Positions 43,576-52,843 are shown, counted from the stretch's first letter. The stretch: DNA of 64,000 bases from UBA4636 sp963650915 (GCA_963650915.1 CAVJMJ010000009.1:17570-81569); one strand, 5' to 3'. The notes: generated by a model not told the origin, from the letters alone. Numbers and translations: made by a program.

Positions 43576-44817
43576 ATGTCCATAAATTATACTCACCTTA
43601 AACTTCAGGATAAAATTATATACGACGCAATCAAACAAGAAACGGCAAGACAAAAAAACACTATCGAACTTATCGCAAGCGAAAATTTTACTTCACGAGC
43701 GGTTTTAGAGGCAATGGGTAGCGTTTTAACCAACAAGTATGCCGAAGGCTACCCTTCCAAACGCTACTACGGCGGTTGCAAGTTTATAGACGTCGTCGAA
43801 TCCGCTGCAATCGAAAGATTGAAGAAGTTATACGGTGCCGAACACGCAAACGTTCAACCACATAGCGGTGCAAGCGCAAACTTTGCGGTATATTTTGCCC
43901 TCTTATCCCCCGGCGATACCATAATGGGCATGAGTTTATCCCACGGCGGACACCTCACCCACGGTTCGCCCGTAAATGTAAGCGGTAAATATTTTAATAT
44001 CGTACCATACGGCGTAAACCCCGAAAGCGGTTTGATAGATTACGACGAAGTCTATAATCTTGCCCTCGAAACGAAGCCTAAACTGATAGTGGCGGGTGCA
44101 AGCGCATACCCGAGAGCCATCGATTTTGCAAGATTCAAAAAAATTGCCGACAGCATCGGTGCCTATTTGATGGTCGATATGGCGCATATTGCGGGACTTG
44201 TCGCGGCGGGGCTTCATCAAAGCCCTATACCGTACGCCGACGTAGTAACTAGTACGACGCACAAAACTTTAAGAGGTCCTCGCGGAGGCATTATTTTATG
44301 CAAGGAAAAGTTTGCAAAACAAATAGATAAAGCCGTTTTCCCGGGGACGCAGGGCGGACCTCTCGAACACGTTATAGCGGGTAAAGCCGTTGCTTTCGGC
44401 GAAGCGTTGACCCCCGAGTTTAAGTCTTACCAAAAACAAATAATTTTAAACGCCGATGTAATGGCAAAAGAGTTTATTAAAAACGGAATTAAACTTGTTT
44501 CGGGCGGAACGGACAACCACCTTATGCTTCTTGATTTTTCCGACACAGACGTTACAGGTGCGGAAGTAGAAAGTCTTTTGGAAAAAGCAAACATTACGGT
44601 AAATAAAAACACCGTTCCCAACGAAAAACGTAAACCCACGGTGACGAGCGGTGTAAGAATCGGCACCCCTGCCGTTACGACCAGAGGAATGAAGGAAACC
44701 GAAATGATTGAAATCGCCGACATGATTTCCGACGTCGTAAAAAACGGCGAATCGGCAATTGATAGAACGAAAAAAGCCGTCGCCGACCTTTGCAAACGTT
44801 TCCCTTTGGATTATTAA
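43576..44817 (+). CDS. glyA: Serine hydroxymethyltransferase
   Basis: 413 residues. Converts serine and tetrahydrofolate to glycine and methylene-THF. ELIASENFTSRAVLEAMGS, YAEGYPSKRYYGGC and the PLP lysine in TTSTTHKTLRGPRGG-like TSTTHKTLRGPRGG (about Lys230) are intact. Start chosen at the ATG behind AAGAGG; the open frame upstream covers the promoter. Monocistronic. Confidence 0.97.
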   Translation: MSINYTHLKLQDKIIYDAIKQETARQKNTIELIASENFTSRAVLEAMGSVLTNKYAEGYPSKRYYGGCKFIDVVESAAIERLKKLYGAEHANVQPHSGASANFAVYFALLSPGDTIMGMSLSHGGHLTHGSPVNVSGKYFNIVPYGVNPESGLIDYDEVYNLALETKPKLIVAGASAYPRAIDFARFKKIADSIGAYLMVDMAHIAGLVAAGLHQSPIPYADVVTSTTHKTLRGPRGGIILCKEKFAKQIDKAVFPGTQGGPLEHVIAGKAVAFGEALTPEFKSYQKQIILNADVMAKEFIKNGIKLVSGGTDNHLMLLDFSDTDVTGAEVESLLEKANITVNKNTVPNEKRKPTVTSGVRIGTPAVTTRGMKETEMIEIADMISDVVKNGESAIDRTKKAVADLCKRFPLDY

Positions 44818-44876
44818 GCCGTCATTTTCATCACTTTTGTAAAATGCGGTGCGGTCGGACACGGCGGAAGAATCGT

Positions 44877-45053
44877 TCTATAATATTGCACCTATTTATA
44901 TTTCTTTCTCTCTATCGATCGGTCTTAGCCTACGAAGGATCAAACCGATAGCACGCTGTATAAAACAGTACGTTGCGCCACGATATTCAGACTACGCATG
45001 TGCTTTTAAATGCTACGCACGAGCGGAGGGCAAAATTTTGCCCTCCGCTTTTA
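44877..45053 (+). ncRNA. Possible structured RNA or glyA 3' UTR
   Basis: A TATAAT at 44877-44882 (no good -35) is followed by hairpins ATCGGT...ACCGAT, CTGT...ACAG and GTGC...GCAC, then a strong terminator. It may be a small RNA or only the tail of the glyA message. No known family recognised. Confidence 0.25.
45022..45053 (+). terminator. Strong hairpin terminator
   Basis: AGCGGAGGGCAAAA / TTTTGCCCTCCGCT, a perfect 14-base stem, followed by TTTAAAA. Confidence 0.8.
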
Positions 45054-45299
45054 AAATTGCCACCTAAACGGTCTTTTATAAATTTGCTTGTTTTCTCACG
45101 TCGTCCGCATATATATTTACTTGAATTTCGGTGCAAAGAATACTTTTTAAACGCTATTTAATTGATTGCCCGAATAATTTTATTCGCCGGTTTTGATACG
45201 TAATTTTTTATTGCAAAGGGCAAAAGCCGAGTAACAAAGGATGCTCGTATAAAAAACGTCAACTTAGATATAGCGTAAACCTAAGGTTTTTAAAAGCGA

Positions 45300-45427
45300 A
45301 AAATCGTTTTCGTTGATTTTTTAGGTTTTAAACGAAAAAACGTTCTTTTAGATTTTTTAGGTTTTAAAACAAACGTTTTTTTAGATTTTTTAGGTTTTAA
45401 AACAAAACAAACGTTTTTTTAGAGCGA
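45300..45427. repeat. Imperfect 45-base tandem repeat
   Basis: Three units built around GATTTTTTAGGTTTTAAA followed by an AAACGTT-type block, at about 45316, 45350 and 45385, with small length differences. Confidence 0.85.
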
Positions 45428-45482
45428 AAGAAAGTTTTTTTTGAATTTTTTTAATCGTTTACTAAAAATGGCGAAAAAACGA

Positions 45483-45511
45483 TTGATTTTTAAGTCTTCG
45501 TGTGTTATCAT
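45483..45511 (+). promoter_or_regulatory. Promoter of tRNA-Ala
   Basis: TTGATT, 17-base spacer, TATCAT. Confidence 0.65.
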
Positions 45512-45530
45512 ATACAAGGTAACACGCCAC

Positions 45531-45594
<64 letters not shown>

Positions 45595-45606
<12 letters not shown>

Positions 45607-45988
45607 ATAAAAAAAGATAGGTTTTAACCTATCTTTTTTTATTGGTGTCAAGATACAAAGGGGTTACGACGCTTATCCGATTTTATTGTTATTATACCAA
45701 CTTTATTGCGTCGTTCCCCGTCTATTTGCTTTTTTAAAAAGCAAATATTTGCCGAGGGCTCACGCTTGCGGGATACGGCAATCTATCTCCACCAAATTTT
45801 TCAGTTTTACATTTCCCTATTTTTCATCTCTTGTTTTAGCCTATCTTTTTTTTATTGGTGTCAAGATATGTCGTGGTTACGACGCTTTATATTACTTTAT
45901 AATTTTGCACAAGTTTATCATATAGTTATTTGATGATTTACCGAAAATTCTTGCGCGTCGTTCCCCGTCTATTTGCTTTTTTAAAAAG
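45595..45988. repeat. Duplicated tRNA-Ala 3' segment
   Basis: Two degenerate copies of a segment of about 190-250 bases. Four blocks recur in the same order: CTATCTCCACCA (45595, 45783), CTATCTTTTTTT with ATTGGTGTCAAGATA (45628, 45840), GGTTACGACGCTT (45662, 45875) and an identical 34-base block (45708-45741, 45955-45988) that includes a TTGCTTTTTTAAAAAGCAA-like palindrome in the first copy. Confidence 0.9.
45609..45640 (+). terminator. Terminator of tRNA-Ala
   Basis: AAAAAGATAGGTT / AACCTATCTTTTT hairpin with following T run. Confidence 0.85.
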
Positions 45989-46000
45989 GAGAAGTTTATT

Positions 46001-46087
46001 ATGAAAAACGAAACAAAAATTAACGAAAACAAAAAAGTAGCCGCTTATATACACCGATTAAGTCATATTTACTTCTATTTTAATTAG
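46001..46087 (+). pseudogene. 28-codon stub resembling a serine recombinase N-terminus
   Basis: A perfect AAGGAG ribosome site nine bases before an ATG opens a frame of 28 residues: MKNETKINENKKVAAYIHRL then SHIYFYFN. KKVAAYI-RLSH is how many large serine recombinases of Clostridial elements begin (VAAYIRLSHED type, whose serine is catalytic); here one His is inserted and the frame stops at once. It follows the duplicated tRNA-Ala 3' segment and ends 12 bases from uvrA. Best read as the remnant of a deleted integrative element; a chance peptide cannot be excluded. Confidence 0.45.
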
Positions 46088-46098
46088 CCATATTACGT

Positions 46099-48915
46099 TT
46101 ATTTTAATATGCTCTTTAAAAATTGACCCGTGTAACTACCGTCAACTTCGGCAACCTCTTCCGGGGAACCTTGGGCGATTACTCTACCTCCGCCATCCCC
46201 GCCTTCGGGACCGAGATCGATGATATAATCGGCAATTTTTATTACGTCGAGGTTATGCTCGATCACCACTATCGAATTGCCGTTATCTCTTAATTTATAC
46301 AAAATATCGATAAGTTTCGATACGTCGTAAGAATGTAGACCCGTTGTCGGTTCGTCGAGTATATAAAGGGTTTTACCCGTCGCACGCTTGCTTAATTCGG
46401 TTGCAAGTTTAACCCTTTGCGCCTCACCGCCAGAAAGAGTGGTTGCCGGTTGACCTAACTTTATATAACCGAGACCGACGTCTTGAAGGCACTTGACTTT
46501 ACTGTATATTCTTTGAATATTTTCAAAGTAAATAACTGCCTCGTCAACGGTCATATCGAGAACATCCGATATGTTTTTACCCTTGTAAGTTACCTGCAAA
46601 GTTTCACGGTTATAACGCTTGCCCTTGCATACTTCGCAAGGTACGAAAACGTCGGGCAAAAAGTTCATGGGTATTTTTATGATGCCGTCGCCTTGACAGT
46701 GTTCGCACCTGCCACCCGATACGTTAAAAGAAAATCTTCCCGGTCCGTAACCGCGCTCTTTAGCATCAGGCGTGGCGGCAAAAAGTTCGCGTATATATCC
46801 GAAAACGCCTGTATAGGTTGCAGGATTGGATCTTGGAGTTCTGCCGATGGGCGATTGATCTATATTGATGACTTTATCGAAATTTTCCAAACCCTCGAGT
46901 GATTTCAAACCGTCGTATTTAAAGTTTCCGTGCATTAGCCCCGCATTTACGGCGGGATACAAAGTTTCGTTTATAAGACTCGATTTACCGCTTCCGGATA
47001 CCCCCGTAATTGCACATATCAGTCCTACGGGAATATTTACGTCTATATTTTTTAAGTTGTTTTTTGTTGCACCTTTTATGAATAAATATCTACCGTCGGG
47101 CTTTTTACGGAACTGCGGTACGGCAATTTTTCGCCTTCCCGCCAAATAATCGCCGGTTATCGAACCTTCGGTTGCGGCAATGTCTTCGGGGCTACCCGTA
47201 GCAACTACCGAACCGCCGTGAATTCCCGCCTTCGGTCCTATATCGACGATAAAGTCGGCGGCACGAATGGTGTCTTCGTCATGTTCGACGACGATAAGCG
47301 TGTTTCCGATATCGCGAAGATTTTTTAAGGTACCGAGAAGTTTTTCGTTATCCCTTTGGTGAAGTCCAATAGACGGTTCGTCCAAAATATATAAAACGCC
47401 GGTAAGTCCGCTACCTATCTGTGTCGCAAGACGGATTCGCTGAGATTCCCCACCCGATAAAGTTGCCGCCGAGCGTGAAAGGGTTAGATAATCAAGCCCT
47501 ACGTTAATTAAAAAATTCAGTCTTGCTTTTATTTCTTTTATAATCGGGTTAGCAATTATTTGTTGGGTTTCGGATAGCAAAAGTCCGTCTATAAGCCCGT
47601 AAACGGCACTTATTGACTTACTGCAAAGTTCGTCGATATTAACACCGCCGACGGTAACGGACAGTGCGGTATCGGATAATCTTTTGCCTTTACATTTGGG
47701 ACAAGGGGTGGTGACCATATACTTTTCGAGTTCGCTACGTATATAATCGCTCGTCGTTTCTTTGTATCGTCTTTCAAGGTTTGGTATTATACCCTCGTAA
47801 CGTGACATGAATTTCCCGGATGAAGTCCTCGTGGAATAACTGACTTCTATCTTTTCGCCGTCGTTGCCGTATAAAAGTAACTTAATGATATCTTCGGGCA
47901 AATCTTTTACGGGGGTGTCAAGACTGAAACCGTAACGCTTGGACAGTGCACGGAACATCATTTCGGACATTTTGCCCGTGTCCATGTTCCAACCGCTTAC
48001 CGTCATTGCGCCTTCGTTCAAAGATTTATTCCAATCCTTAACGACTTTGTCTACGTCGAAAGATTCTTTAAAACCAAGCCCGGAACATTCGGGACATGCA
48101 CCGTAAGGATTATTGAACGAAAAAAGCCTCGGTTCGAGTTCTTCTATCGATATACCGCAATCGGGGCAAGCGTATTTTGTCGAATAGGTCGTCGTGACGC
48201 CGTCGCATTCTATGGAAACCAAACCTTCGGATAGTTTTACTGCCGTTTCGATACTGTCCGACAGGCGTTTGTCTATGCCGTCTTTTATAACGAGCCTGTC
48301 CACGACGAGATTTATGGTGTGTTTAATGTTTTTTTCGAGTTTGATATCGTCGGTCAGTTCGTAAACGACTCCGTCAATCTCAACCCTTACGAACCCGCTT
48401 TTTTTATACTGCATAAGTTCGTTTTTAAACTCGCCTTTTCTGCCTCTTACGACGGGGGCGTTTACGAGTATTTTAGATCTTTCGGGTAAAAGTTTAATTT
48501 TATCGACTATTTGATCTACCGTTTGACGGGCTATTTCTTTACCGCATTTAGGACAATGCGGTACGCCTATTCTTGCGTATAATAATCGCAAATAATCGTA
48601 TATTTCGGTAACGGTACCGACTGTTGAACGGGGATTATTGTTGGTGGTTTTTTGATCGATTGCAATCGCAGGCGACAGACCTTCTATTCTGTCCACGTCC
48701 GGTTTTTGCATTTGTCCTAAAAACATGCGGGCGTAACTCGACAAACTTTCCATATACCTTCTTTGCCCTTCGGCAAAAATTGTATCGAAAGCAAGCGTTG
48801 ATTTTCCGCTTCCCGAAAGCCCGGTAAAAACTACTAATTTCTCTCTCGGAATATCGAGGTCGATGTTTTTTAAATTGTTTTCGCGTGCACCGCGAATGGT
48901 AATATAATTTTTCAT
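46099..48915 (-). CDS. uvrA: Excinuclease ABC subunit A
   Basis: 938 residues. Damage-recognition ATPase of nucleotide excision repair. Two ABC cassettes with Walker A GLSGSGKST and GVSGSGKSS, signatures LSGGESQRIRLA and LSGGEAQRVKLA, and zinc modules CPKCGKE, CPDCG...CPEC and CEHCQGDG...CEVCKGK. Nine bases behind uvrB, forming uvrBA. Confidence 0.98.
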   Translation of the reverse strand: MKNYITIRGARENNLKNIDLDIPREKLVVFTGLSGSGKSTLAFDTIFAEGQRRYMESLSSYARMFLGQMQKPDVDRIEGLSPAIAIDQKTTNNNPRSTVGTVTEIYDYLRLLYARIGVPHCPKCGKEIARQTVDQIVDKIKLLPERSKILVNAPVVRGRKGEFKNELMQYKKSGFVRVEIDGVVYELTDDIKLEKNIKHTINLVVDRLVIKDGIDKRLSDSIETAVKLSEGLVSIECDGVTTTYSTKYACPDCGISIEELEPRLFSFNNPYGACPECSGLGFKESFDVDKVVKDWNKSLNEGAMTVSGWNMDTGKMSEMMFRALSKRYGFSLDTPVKDLPEDIIKLLLYGNDGEKIEVSYSTRTSSGKFMSRYEGIIPNLERRYKETTSDYIRSELEKYMVTTPCPKCKGKRLSDTALSVTVGGVNIDELCSKSISAVYGLIDGLLLSETQQIIANPIIKEIKARLNFLINVGLDYLTLSRSAATLSGGESQRIRLATQIGSGLTGVLYILDEPSIGLHQRDNEKLLGTLKNLRDIGNTLIVVEHDEDTIRAADFIVDIGPKAGIHGGSVVATGSPEDIAATEGSITGDYLAGRRKIAVPQFRKKPDGRYLFIKGATKNNLKNIDVNIPVGLICAITGVSGSGKSSLINETLYPAVNAGLMHGNFKYDGLKSLEGLENFDKVINIDQSPIGRTPRSNPATYTGVFGYIRELFAATPDAKERGYGPGRFSFNVSGGRCEHCQGDGIIKIPMNFLPDVFVPCEVCKGKRYNRETLQVTYKGKNISDVLDMTVDEAVIYFENIQRIYSKVKCLQDVGLGYIKLGQPATTLSGGEAQRVKLATELSKRATGKTLYILDEPTTGLHSYDVSKLIDILYKLRDNGNSIVVIEHNLDVIKIADYIIDLGPEGGDGGGRVIAQGSPEEVAEVDGSYTGQFLKSILK

Positions 48916-48924
48916 TAATACTCG

Positions 48925-50880
48925 TTATTTTCGTATTTTTTTCTTTAATTCGGTTATCGTATCTCTGATTTCGATACAACGCTCGAAATCAAGACTTTGA
49001 GAAAACACCTTTAAAAGCCCTTTCAGTCTTTCGATTTCCTGAGGAATATCCTGCATTTTGATATCGCCGACTTTATTTGCTTTCTTGGTGATTTCGAGAT
49101 TGCTTCTGACTTCTTTAATTATGGTTTTCGGCACTATGCCGTGTTCTTCGTTATAGGCTTGTTGAGTTTTTCTTCGCCTTGCCGTTTCGTCGATGGCTCG
49201 CTTCATACTGCCGGTAATCACGTCGGCGTACATTATTACTTTGCCCTCGGCGTTTCTCGCAGTTCTTCCGACCGTTTGTATAAGAGCCGTATCGCTACGT
49301 AAAAAGCCTTCTTTGTCGGCGTCTAAAATGGCGACGAGTTTTACCTCGGGAAGGTCAAGCCCCTCACGCAATAGGTTTATTCCGACCAAAACGTCGACTT
49401 CGCCCGTGCGTAACTCGTTGATTATGTCGATACGTTCTAAAGTATCGATGTCGCTGTGCATGTAACGCACTTTATGCCCGTGCTCTTTTAAATAGTCGGT
49501 AAGGCTTTCGGACATCTTTTTCGTAAGCGTGGTAACGAGTACTCTTCCGCCCGCTTGCACAGTTTTTATTATTTCGTCGTTAAGGTCGTCTATCTGCCCT
49601 TCGGTTTTTCTGACTTCGATTATCGGATCGAGTAGCCCCGTCGGACGAATAAGTTGCTCCACAGTTTGGTCGGATAAATTCAATTCGTAGGGGTTCGGTG
49701 TTGCCGAAACGCAAATTATCTGAGAAATTCTTTGCTCGAATTCCTCGAATTTAAGAGGTCTGTTGTCAAACGCGCTTTTTAGCCTGAACCCGTAATCGAC
49801 GAGATTTGTTTTTCTCGATCTGTCGCCGTTATACATTGCCCTCAGTTGAGGCAACGTCATATGGCTTTCGTCGACTATTATCAAAAAATCTTCGGGAAAA
49901 TAATCGAGTAAGGTAAACGGCGGTTCGCCGGGCGATCTTCCGTCAAAGTATCTGCTGTAATTTTCCACACCGCTGCAATAACCGATTTCGGACATCATTT
50001 CGATATCGTAATTTGTGCGTTGCAAAAGCCTTTGCGCTTCCAATAACTTACCTTGACTTTTTAAGTCTTCCACCTCGATTTCCATATCCTTGCGAATTTG
50101 TTCTAATGCAAAACTTAATTTTTCGCTTCCGACGGCGTAGTGGGAGGCGGGGAATATCGCGGCGTGATTAAGTTCGGAAATCACGTTGCCCGTAACGTAA
50201 TCCGTTTCGCAAATTCTATCGATTTCGTCACCGAAAAACTCGACACGTATAACCGTTTCCGAGTTTGAGGCGGGAAAAATATCTATCGTATCTCCGCGAA
50301 CCCTAAAAGAAGAACGTTGAAAATCGATATCTCGCCTTTCGTATTGAATCGAAACGAGTTTACGTATAAGTTCGTCGCGGGATATTTCCATACCCGGGCG
50401 CAAGGATACCGACAAACGGTAATACTCTTCGGGCGCACCCAAGCCGTATATACATGAAACCGACGCAACCACTATTACGTCGCGCCGTTCGGCAAGCGAA
50501 CAAGTCGCACTGTGCCGAAGTTTATCTATTTCGTCGTTTATCGATAAATCCTTTTCTATATAAGTATCAGTGCTCGGAATGTAAGATTCGGGCTGGTAGT
50601 AATCGTAGTAAGAAACGAAATATTCCACCCTGTTTTCGGGAAAAAATTCTTTAAATTCGCTACAAAGTTGAGCGGCAAGGGTTTTATTATGGGCGATAAC
50701 GAGCGTGGGTCTGTCGCAATTTGCAATTACGTTAGCCATGGTAAAAGTCTTACCGCTACCGGTAACGCCTACCAAAACTTGCGTTCTTAAGCCGTCGAAA
50801 ACCCCTTCGGTAAGTTTTTCTATCGCCGCGGGTTGATCGCCCGTCGGTTTAAATTTGCTCTTTAATTTAAATAAAGACAT
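48925..50880 (-). CDS. uvrB: Excinuclease ABC subunit B
   Basis: 651 residues. Helicase-like core with Walker A GVTGSGKTFTMAN, the beta-hairpin region YYDYYQPESYIPSTDTYIEK, DESHMT and the C-terminal UVR motif (IERLKGLLKVFSQSLDFERC). Loads onto damage with UvrA and recruits UvrC. First gene of uvrBA behind an SOS-like box. Confidence 0.98.
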   Translation of the reverse strand: MSLFKLKSKFKPTGDQPAAIEKLTEGVFDGLRTQVLVGVTGSGKTFTMANVIANCDRPTLVIAHNKTLAAQLCSEFKEFFPENRVEYFVSYYDYYQPESYIPSTDTYIEKDLSINDEIDKLRHSATCSLAERRDVIVVASVSCIYGLGAPEEYYRLSVSLRPGMEISRDELIRKLVSIQYERRDIDFQRSSFRVRGDTIDIFPASNSETVIRVEFFGDEIDRICETDYVTGNVISELNHAAIFPASHYAVGSEKLSFALEQIRKDMEIEVEDLKSQGKLLEAQRLLQRTNYDIEMMSEIGYCSGVENYSRYFDGRSPGEPPFTLLDYFPEDFLIIVDESHMTLPQLRAMYNGDRSRKTNLVDYGFRLKSAFDNRPLKFEEFEQRISQIICVSATPNPYELNLSDQTVEQLIRPTGLLDPIIEVRKTEGQIDDLNDEIIKTVQAGGRVLVTTLTKKMSESLTDYLKEHGHKVRYMHSDIDTLERIDIINELRTGEVDVLVGINLLREGLDLPEVKLVAILDADKEGFLRSDTALIQTVGRTARNAEGKVIMYADVITGSMKRAIDETARRRKTQQAYNEEHGIVPKTIIKEVRSNLEITKKANKVGDIKMQDIPQEIERLKGLLKVFSQSLDFERCIEIRDTITELKKKIRK

Positions 50881-50945
50881 ATATCACCGTAAATTTGCCC
50901 TTCTCGTTATTCTTGCGATTTCGAAAAATTCGGCAAAAATAAATG

Positions 50946-50959
50946 CGAACATATATTCT
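50946..50959 (-). promoter_or_regulatory. Probable LexA box of uvrBA
   Basis: CGAACATATATTCT, 12 of 14 matches to CGAACRNRYGTTYG (plus-strand reading), placed four bases downstream of the -10. Confidence 0.6.
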
Positions 50960-50962
50960 AAT

Positions 50963-50991
50963 ATTATAGCACACGTAGCCGACGTTTTAAA
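50963..50991 (-). promoter_or_regulatory. Promoter of uvrBA
   Basis: TTTAAA, 17-base spacer, TATAAT on the minus strand; transcription would start in the LexA box. Confidence 0.65.
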
Positions 50992-51089
50992 GCATTTTTA
51001 GGTCGCTTTTCAAAAGATAAAATTATTTTTGTTATTGAAAAGGTTTATACAAATTTTCGGGTTTTGTGTGTTTAGAAAATTTAGTATGT

Positions 51090-51177
51090 TTGGCGGGTTT
51101 GGCGGGTTTGGCGGGTTTGGCGTGTTTGGCGAGTTCAACGGTCGTTGTGGTTTTAAGGCTGTTGTGATTTTAAGGTT
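51090..51177. repeat. 9-base and 17-base tandem arrays
   Basis: GGCGGGTTT three times, then GGCGTGTTT and GGCGAGTTC (51090-51138), followed by two copies of a 17-base unit, GTTGTGGTTTTAAGGCT (51144) and GTTGTGATTTTAAGGTT (51161). Lies 50-140 bases downstream of the next gene's stop. Confidence 0.9.
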
Positions 51178-51228
51178 GTAAGAAGCGCATGTTAAATTTA
51201 AGCAAATTAAAAACGATTGACGTATTTT

Positions 51229-51603
51229 TTAGTTAAAAACGAAAAATAACAACTTGCCGACTGCAAACGTTACGAGTGCCGTTACCACGGCAAAAAATAT
51301 TTTGCCGAAAATTTCTCGCATACGTTTGGAGGATTCTCTCTTGTACAAGTAACCGTTGCTCAATAAATTGATGCAAAAAACGTCGGCGCCGTTTCTTTTA
51401 CAAGGCAAAAGTTCAAAATAATTGTCGAGCGATAAGGAATTCAAAATCGAATCGATTTTCTTAATTGAATCGATTTTTCTTATCGAAATCGATTTATGCT
51501 TGAGTTTTGCCAAAATTTCCTCGGAAGAAATCAGACAAGATCCTTTATCGGCGCACTTTTCGTATATTACGTCCATAACGGATTTTTCCATTCTGTTTAA
51601 CAT
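51229..51603 (-). CDS. Small winged-helix-like membrane protein, copy 2
   Basis: 124 residues, not recognised by family name. Residues 1-90 are predicted helical with a winged-helix flavour (SSEEILAKL, then a beta pair LPCKRNGADVFCINL); residues 100-122 form a membrane helix (IFFAVVTALVTFAVGKLLFF). Same architecture as the protein before it, which it overlaps by seven bases: the pair looks like an old tandem duplication. An internal 18-base repeat gives RKIDSI-KKIDSI. DNA binding is only inferred. Confidence 0.7.
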   Translation of the reverse strand: MLNRMEKSVMDVIYEKCADKGSCLISSEEILAKLKHKSISIRKIDSIKKIDSILNSLSLDNYFELLPCKRNGADVFCINLLSNGYLYKRESSKRMREIFGKIFFAVVTALVTFAVGKLLFFVFN

Positions 51604-51977
51604 AATACACCTATCGCTTTAAGCACGGAAAAGGCAGTGACTATCGCAAAAAAGATGGATAAAAAATTGAAAAAGTGGGGCAATAGGTCGATTATCACAC
51701 TTTTTTTGTTTTTTGTAACGTCATTGGGTTCCGTTTCGGTAAATAATCTTCCTTTAGGAGTCGGAGCAATGCAATACTCGTCGTCACGGTCGTATCTCAA
51801 ACTTACGTAACCTTTTTGAGATAAATTTATTATCATTTGTCTGATAAGGTCGCTGTCTGCACCGAATTTTTCGGGGAACTTTAAAATAAGCTCGTCGGAG
51901 GTTACCACGCTGTAACTACCCGACGAGCAAATTTTATTTATTATGTTTAGCAATACACTCGTTCTTTCGTCCAACAT
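51597..51977 (-). CDS. Small winged-helix-like membrane protein, copy 1
   Basis: 126 residues. TSDELILKFPEKFGADSDLI and IRQMIINLSQKGYVSLRYDR resemble a winged helix with its wing; residues 100-122 (FFNFLSIFFAIVTAFSVLKA) are a membrane helix. Parallel in layout to the 51229-51603 product. First gene of a two-gene unit upstream-facing uvrB. A membrane-tethered regulator is possible; no ligand or target is visible. Confidence 0.7.
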   Translation of the reverse strand: MLDERTSVLLNIINKICSSGSYSVVTSDELILKFPEKFGADSDLIRQMIINLSQKGYVSLRYDRDDEYCIAPTPKGRLFTETEPNDVTKNKKSVIIDLLPHFFNFLSIFFAIVTAFSVLKAIGVLC

Positions 51978-52048
51978 TACTCAAATAGTATGACTAAAAA
52001 CAAGCGTTTTATTTATGAATTTATTTATTATACGAGCAATCGAAAAAA

Positions 52049-52597
52049 CTACGATATTGCGTAAATTATAAAACCGAATATCATAAAAAGGTTGAGTGCA
52101 ATACCGAGTGCTCCTATCCAAAAGCCCCAAACGTAAGTTTTATCGGCAAATTTTCTCATACCGATAAGAGAACCTATAAAACCTATAGTAGAAAAAATTA
52201 TTCCGGGGAAAACCAAAGCAGATAAAAGTACGCCTATAAGGCTCATAACCAAATAAACCCTTGCCTTTTTGCTTTGCTCAACGTATTCGCCGTAAGTTGC
52301 ATCGCCGTTTTCGGCGTCGTCGGTAAAAATCGCCTCGATTTTATCTTTAACATCTCGGTTTATATCGCCGTCCTTATAAGCGACTTTGCCTTTGTCTCCG
52401 TCGATTTTTTCGTTGAGCTCTATATTTTTATCACAGTCGATTTTTTCGTTGGGTTCTACTTTTTCATCGCCGTCCGTTTTTTCCTCTACGCTATCGGGTT
52501 CGACTTCATTAAGCTCGCCATTCATGACAGAGTTTTCGATATCGTCCTTCTTTACGTTAGGTTGTTCGTTTAACAATTGTAATTCGGTGTTTTCCAT
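52049..52597 (-). CDS. DUF4190-like membrane protein with acidic repeats
   Basis: 182 residues. The first 75 are low-complexity, built from loose repeats such as KIDCDKNIELNEKIDGDKGK, very acidic. Residues 110-180 hold two or three membrane helices (LVMSLIGVLLSALVFPGIIF, FWIGALGIALNLFMIFGFII) like DUF4190 small membrane proteins. Function unknown. Monocistronic between the winged-helix pair and tRNA-Leu. Confidence 0.65.
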   Translation of the reverse strand: MENTELQLLNEQPNVKKDDIENSVMNGELNEVEPDSVEEKTDGDEKVEPNEKIDCDKNIELNEKIDGDKGKVAYKDGDINRDVKDKIEAIFTDDAENGDATYGEYVEQSKKARVYLVMSLIGVLLSALVFPGIIFSTIGFIGSLIGMRKFADKTYVWGFWIGALGIALNLFMIFGFIIYAIS

Positions 52598-52669
52598 AAT
52601 ATTCCTAATAAATTAAGATCTTTCTTTTTCGGAAATATAAAAATAATCTAATATATTAGCGAAAAATCG

Positions 52670-52698
52670 TTGACAAGTCGTTAAATAAATAGTAAAAT
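52670..52698 (+). promoter_or_regulatory. Promoter of tRNA-Leu(GAG)
   Basis: TTGACA, 17-base spacer, TAAAAT. Confidence 0.85.
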
Positions 52699-52728
52699 AG
52701 TAACGCTTGTTGAGAAATGAGCAATTTC

Positions 52729-52812
52729 GTCGGGGTGGCGGAATAGGCAGACGCGTACGTTTGAGGGGCGTATGGTTAACCCGTGTGAGTTCAAGTCTCA
52801 TCCTCGACACCA
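52729..52812 (+). tRNA. tRNA-Leu (anticodon GAG)
   Basis: 84-base class II tRNA with encoded CCA. Anticodon stem TACGT/GCGTA around TTGAGGG gives GAG, reading CUU/CUC. Acceptor GTCGGGG pairs with CCTCGAC. Confidence 0.95.
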
Positions 52813-52843
52813 GAAGATCGTTACTTTCGTAACGGTCTTTTTT
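52813..52843 (+). terminator. Terminator of tRNA-Leu(GAG)
   Basis: AGATCGTTAC / GTAACGGTCT hairpin (one wobble pair) and T run. Confidence 0.85.

Larger units (their letters stand above)
44818..45530. other. 713-base region between glyA and tRNA-Ala
   Basis: Contains a possible structured transcript ending at the terminator 45022-45053, then AT-rich DNA and a 45-base tandem repeat at 45300-45427, then the tRNA promoter. No coding signal seen. Confidence 0.6.
50881..51228. other. 348-base gap upstream of uvrB
   Basis: Contains the uvrB promoter and SOS-like box (50946-50991) and two short tandem arrays (51090-51177). Nothing else recognised. Confidence 0.7.

Noticed and set aside
45981..46096. 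Complete mobile element next to tRNA-Ala
   Set aside because: Only a 28-codon stub and repeats remain; no integrase, cargo or right end is present.
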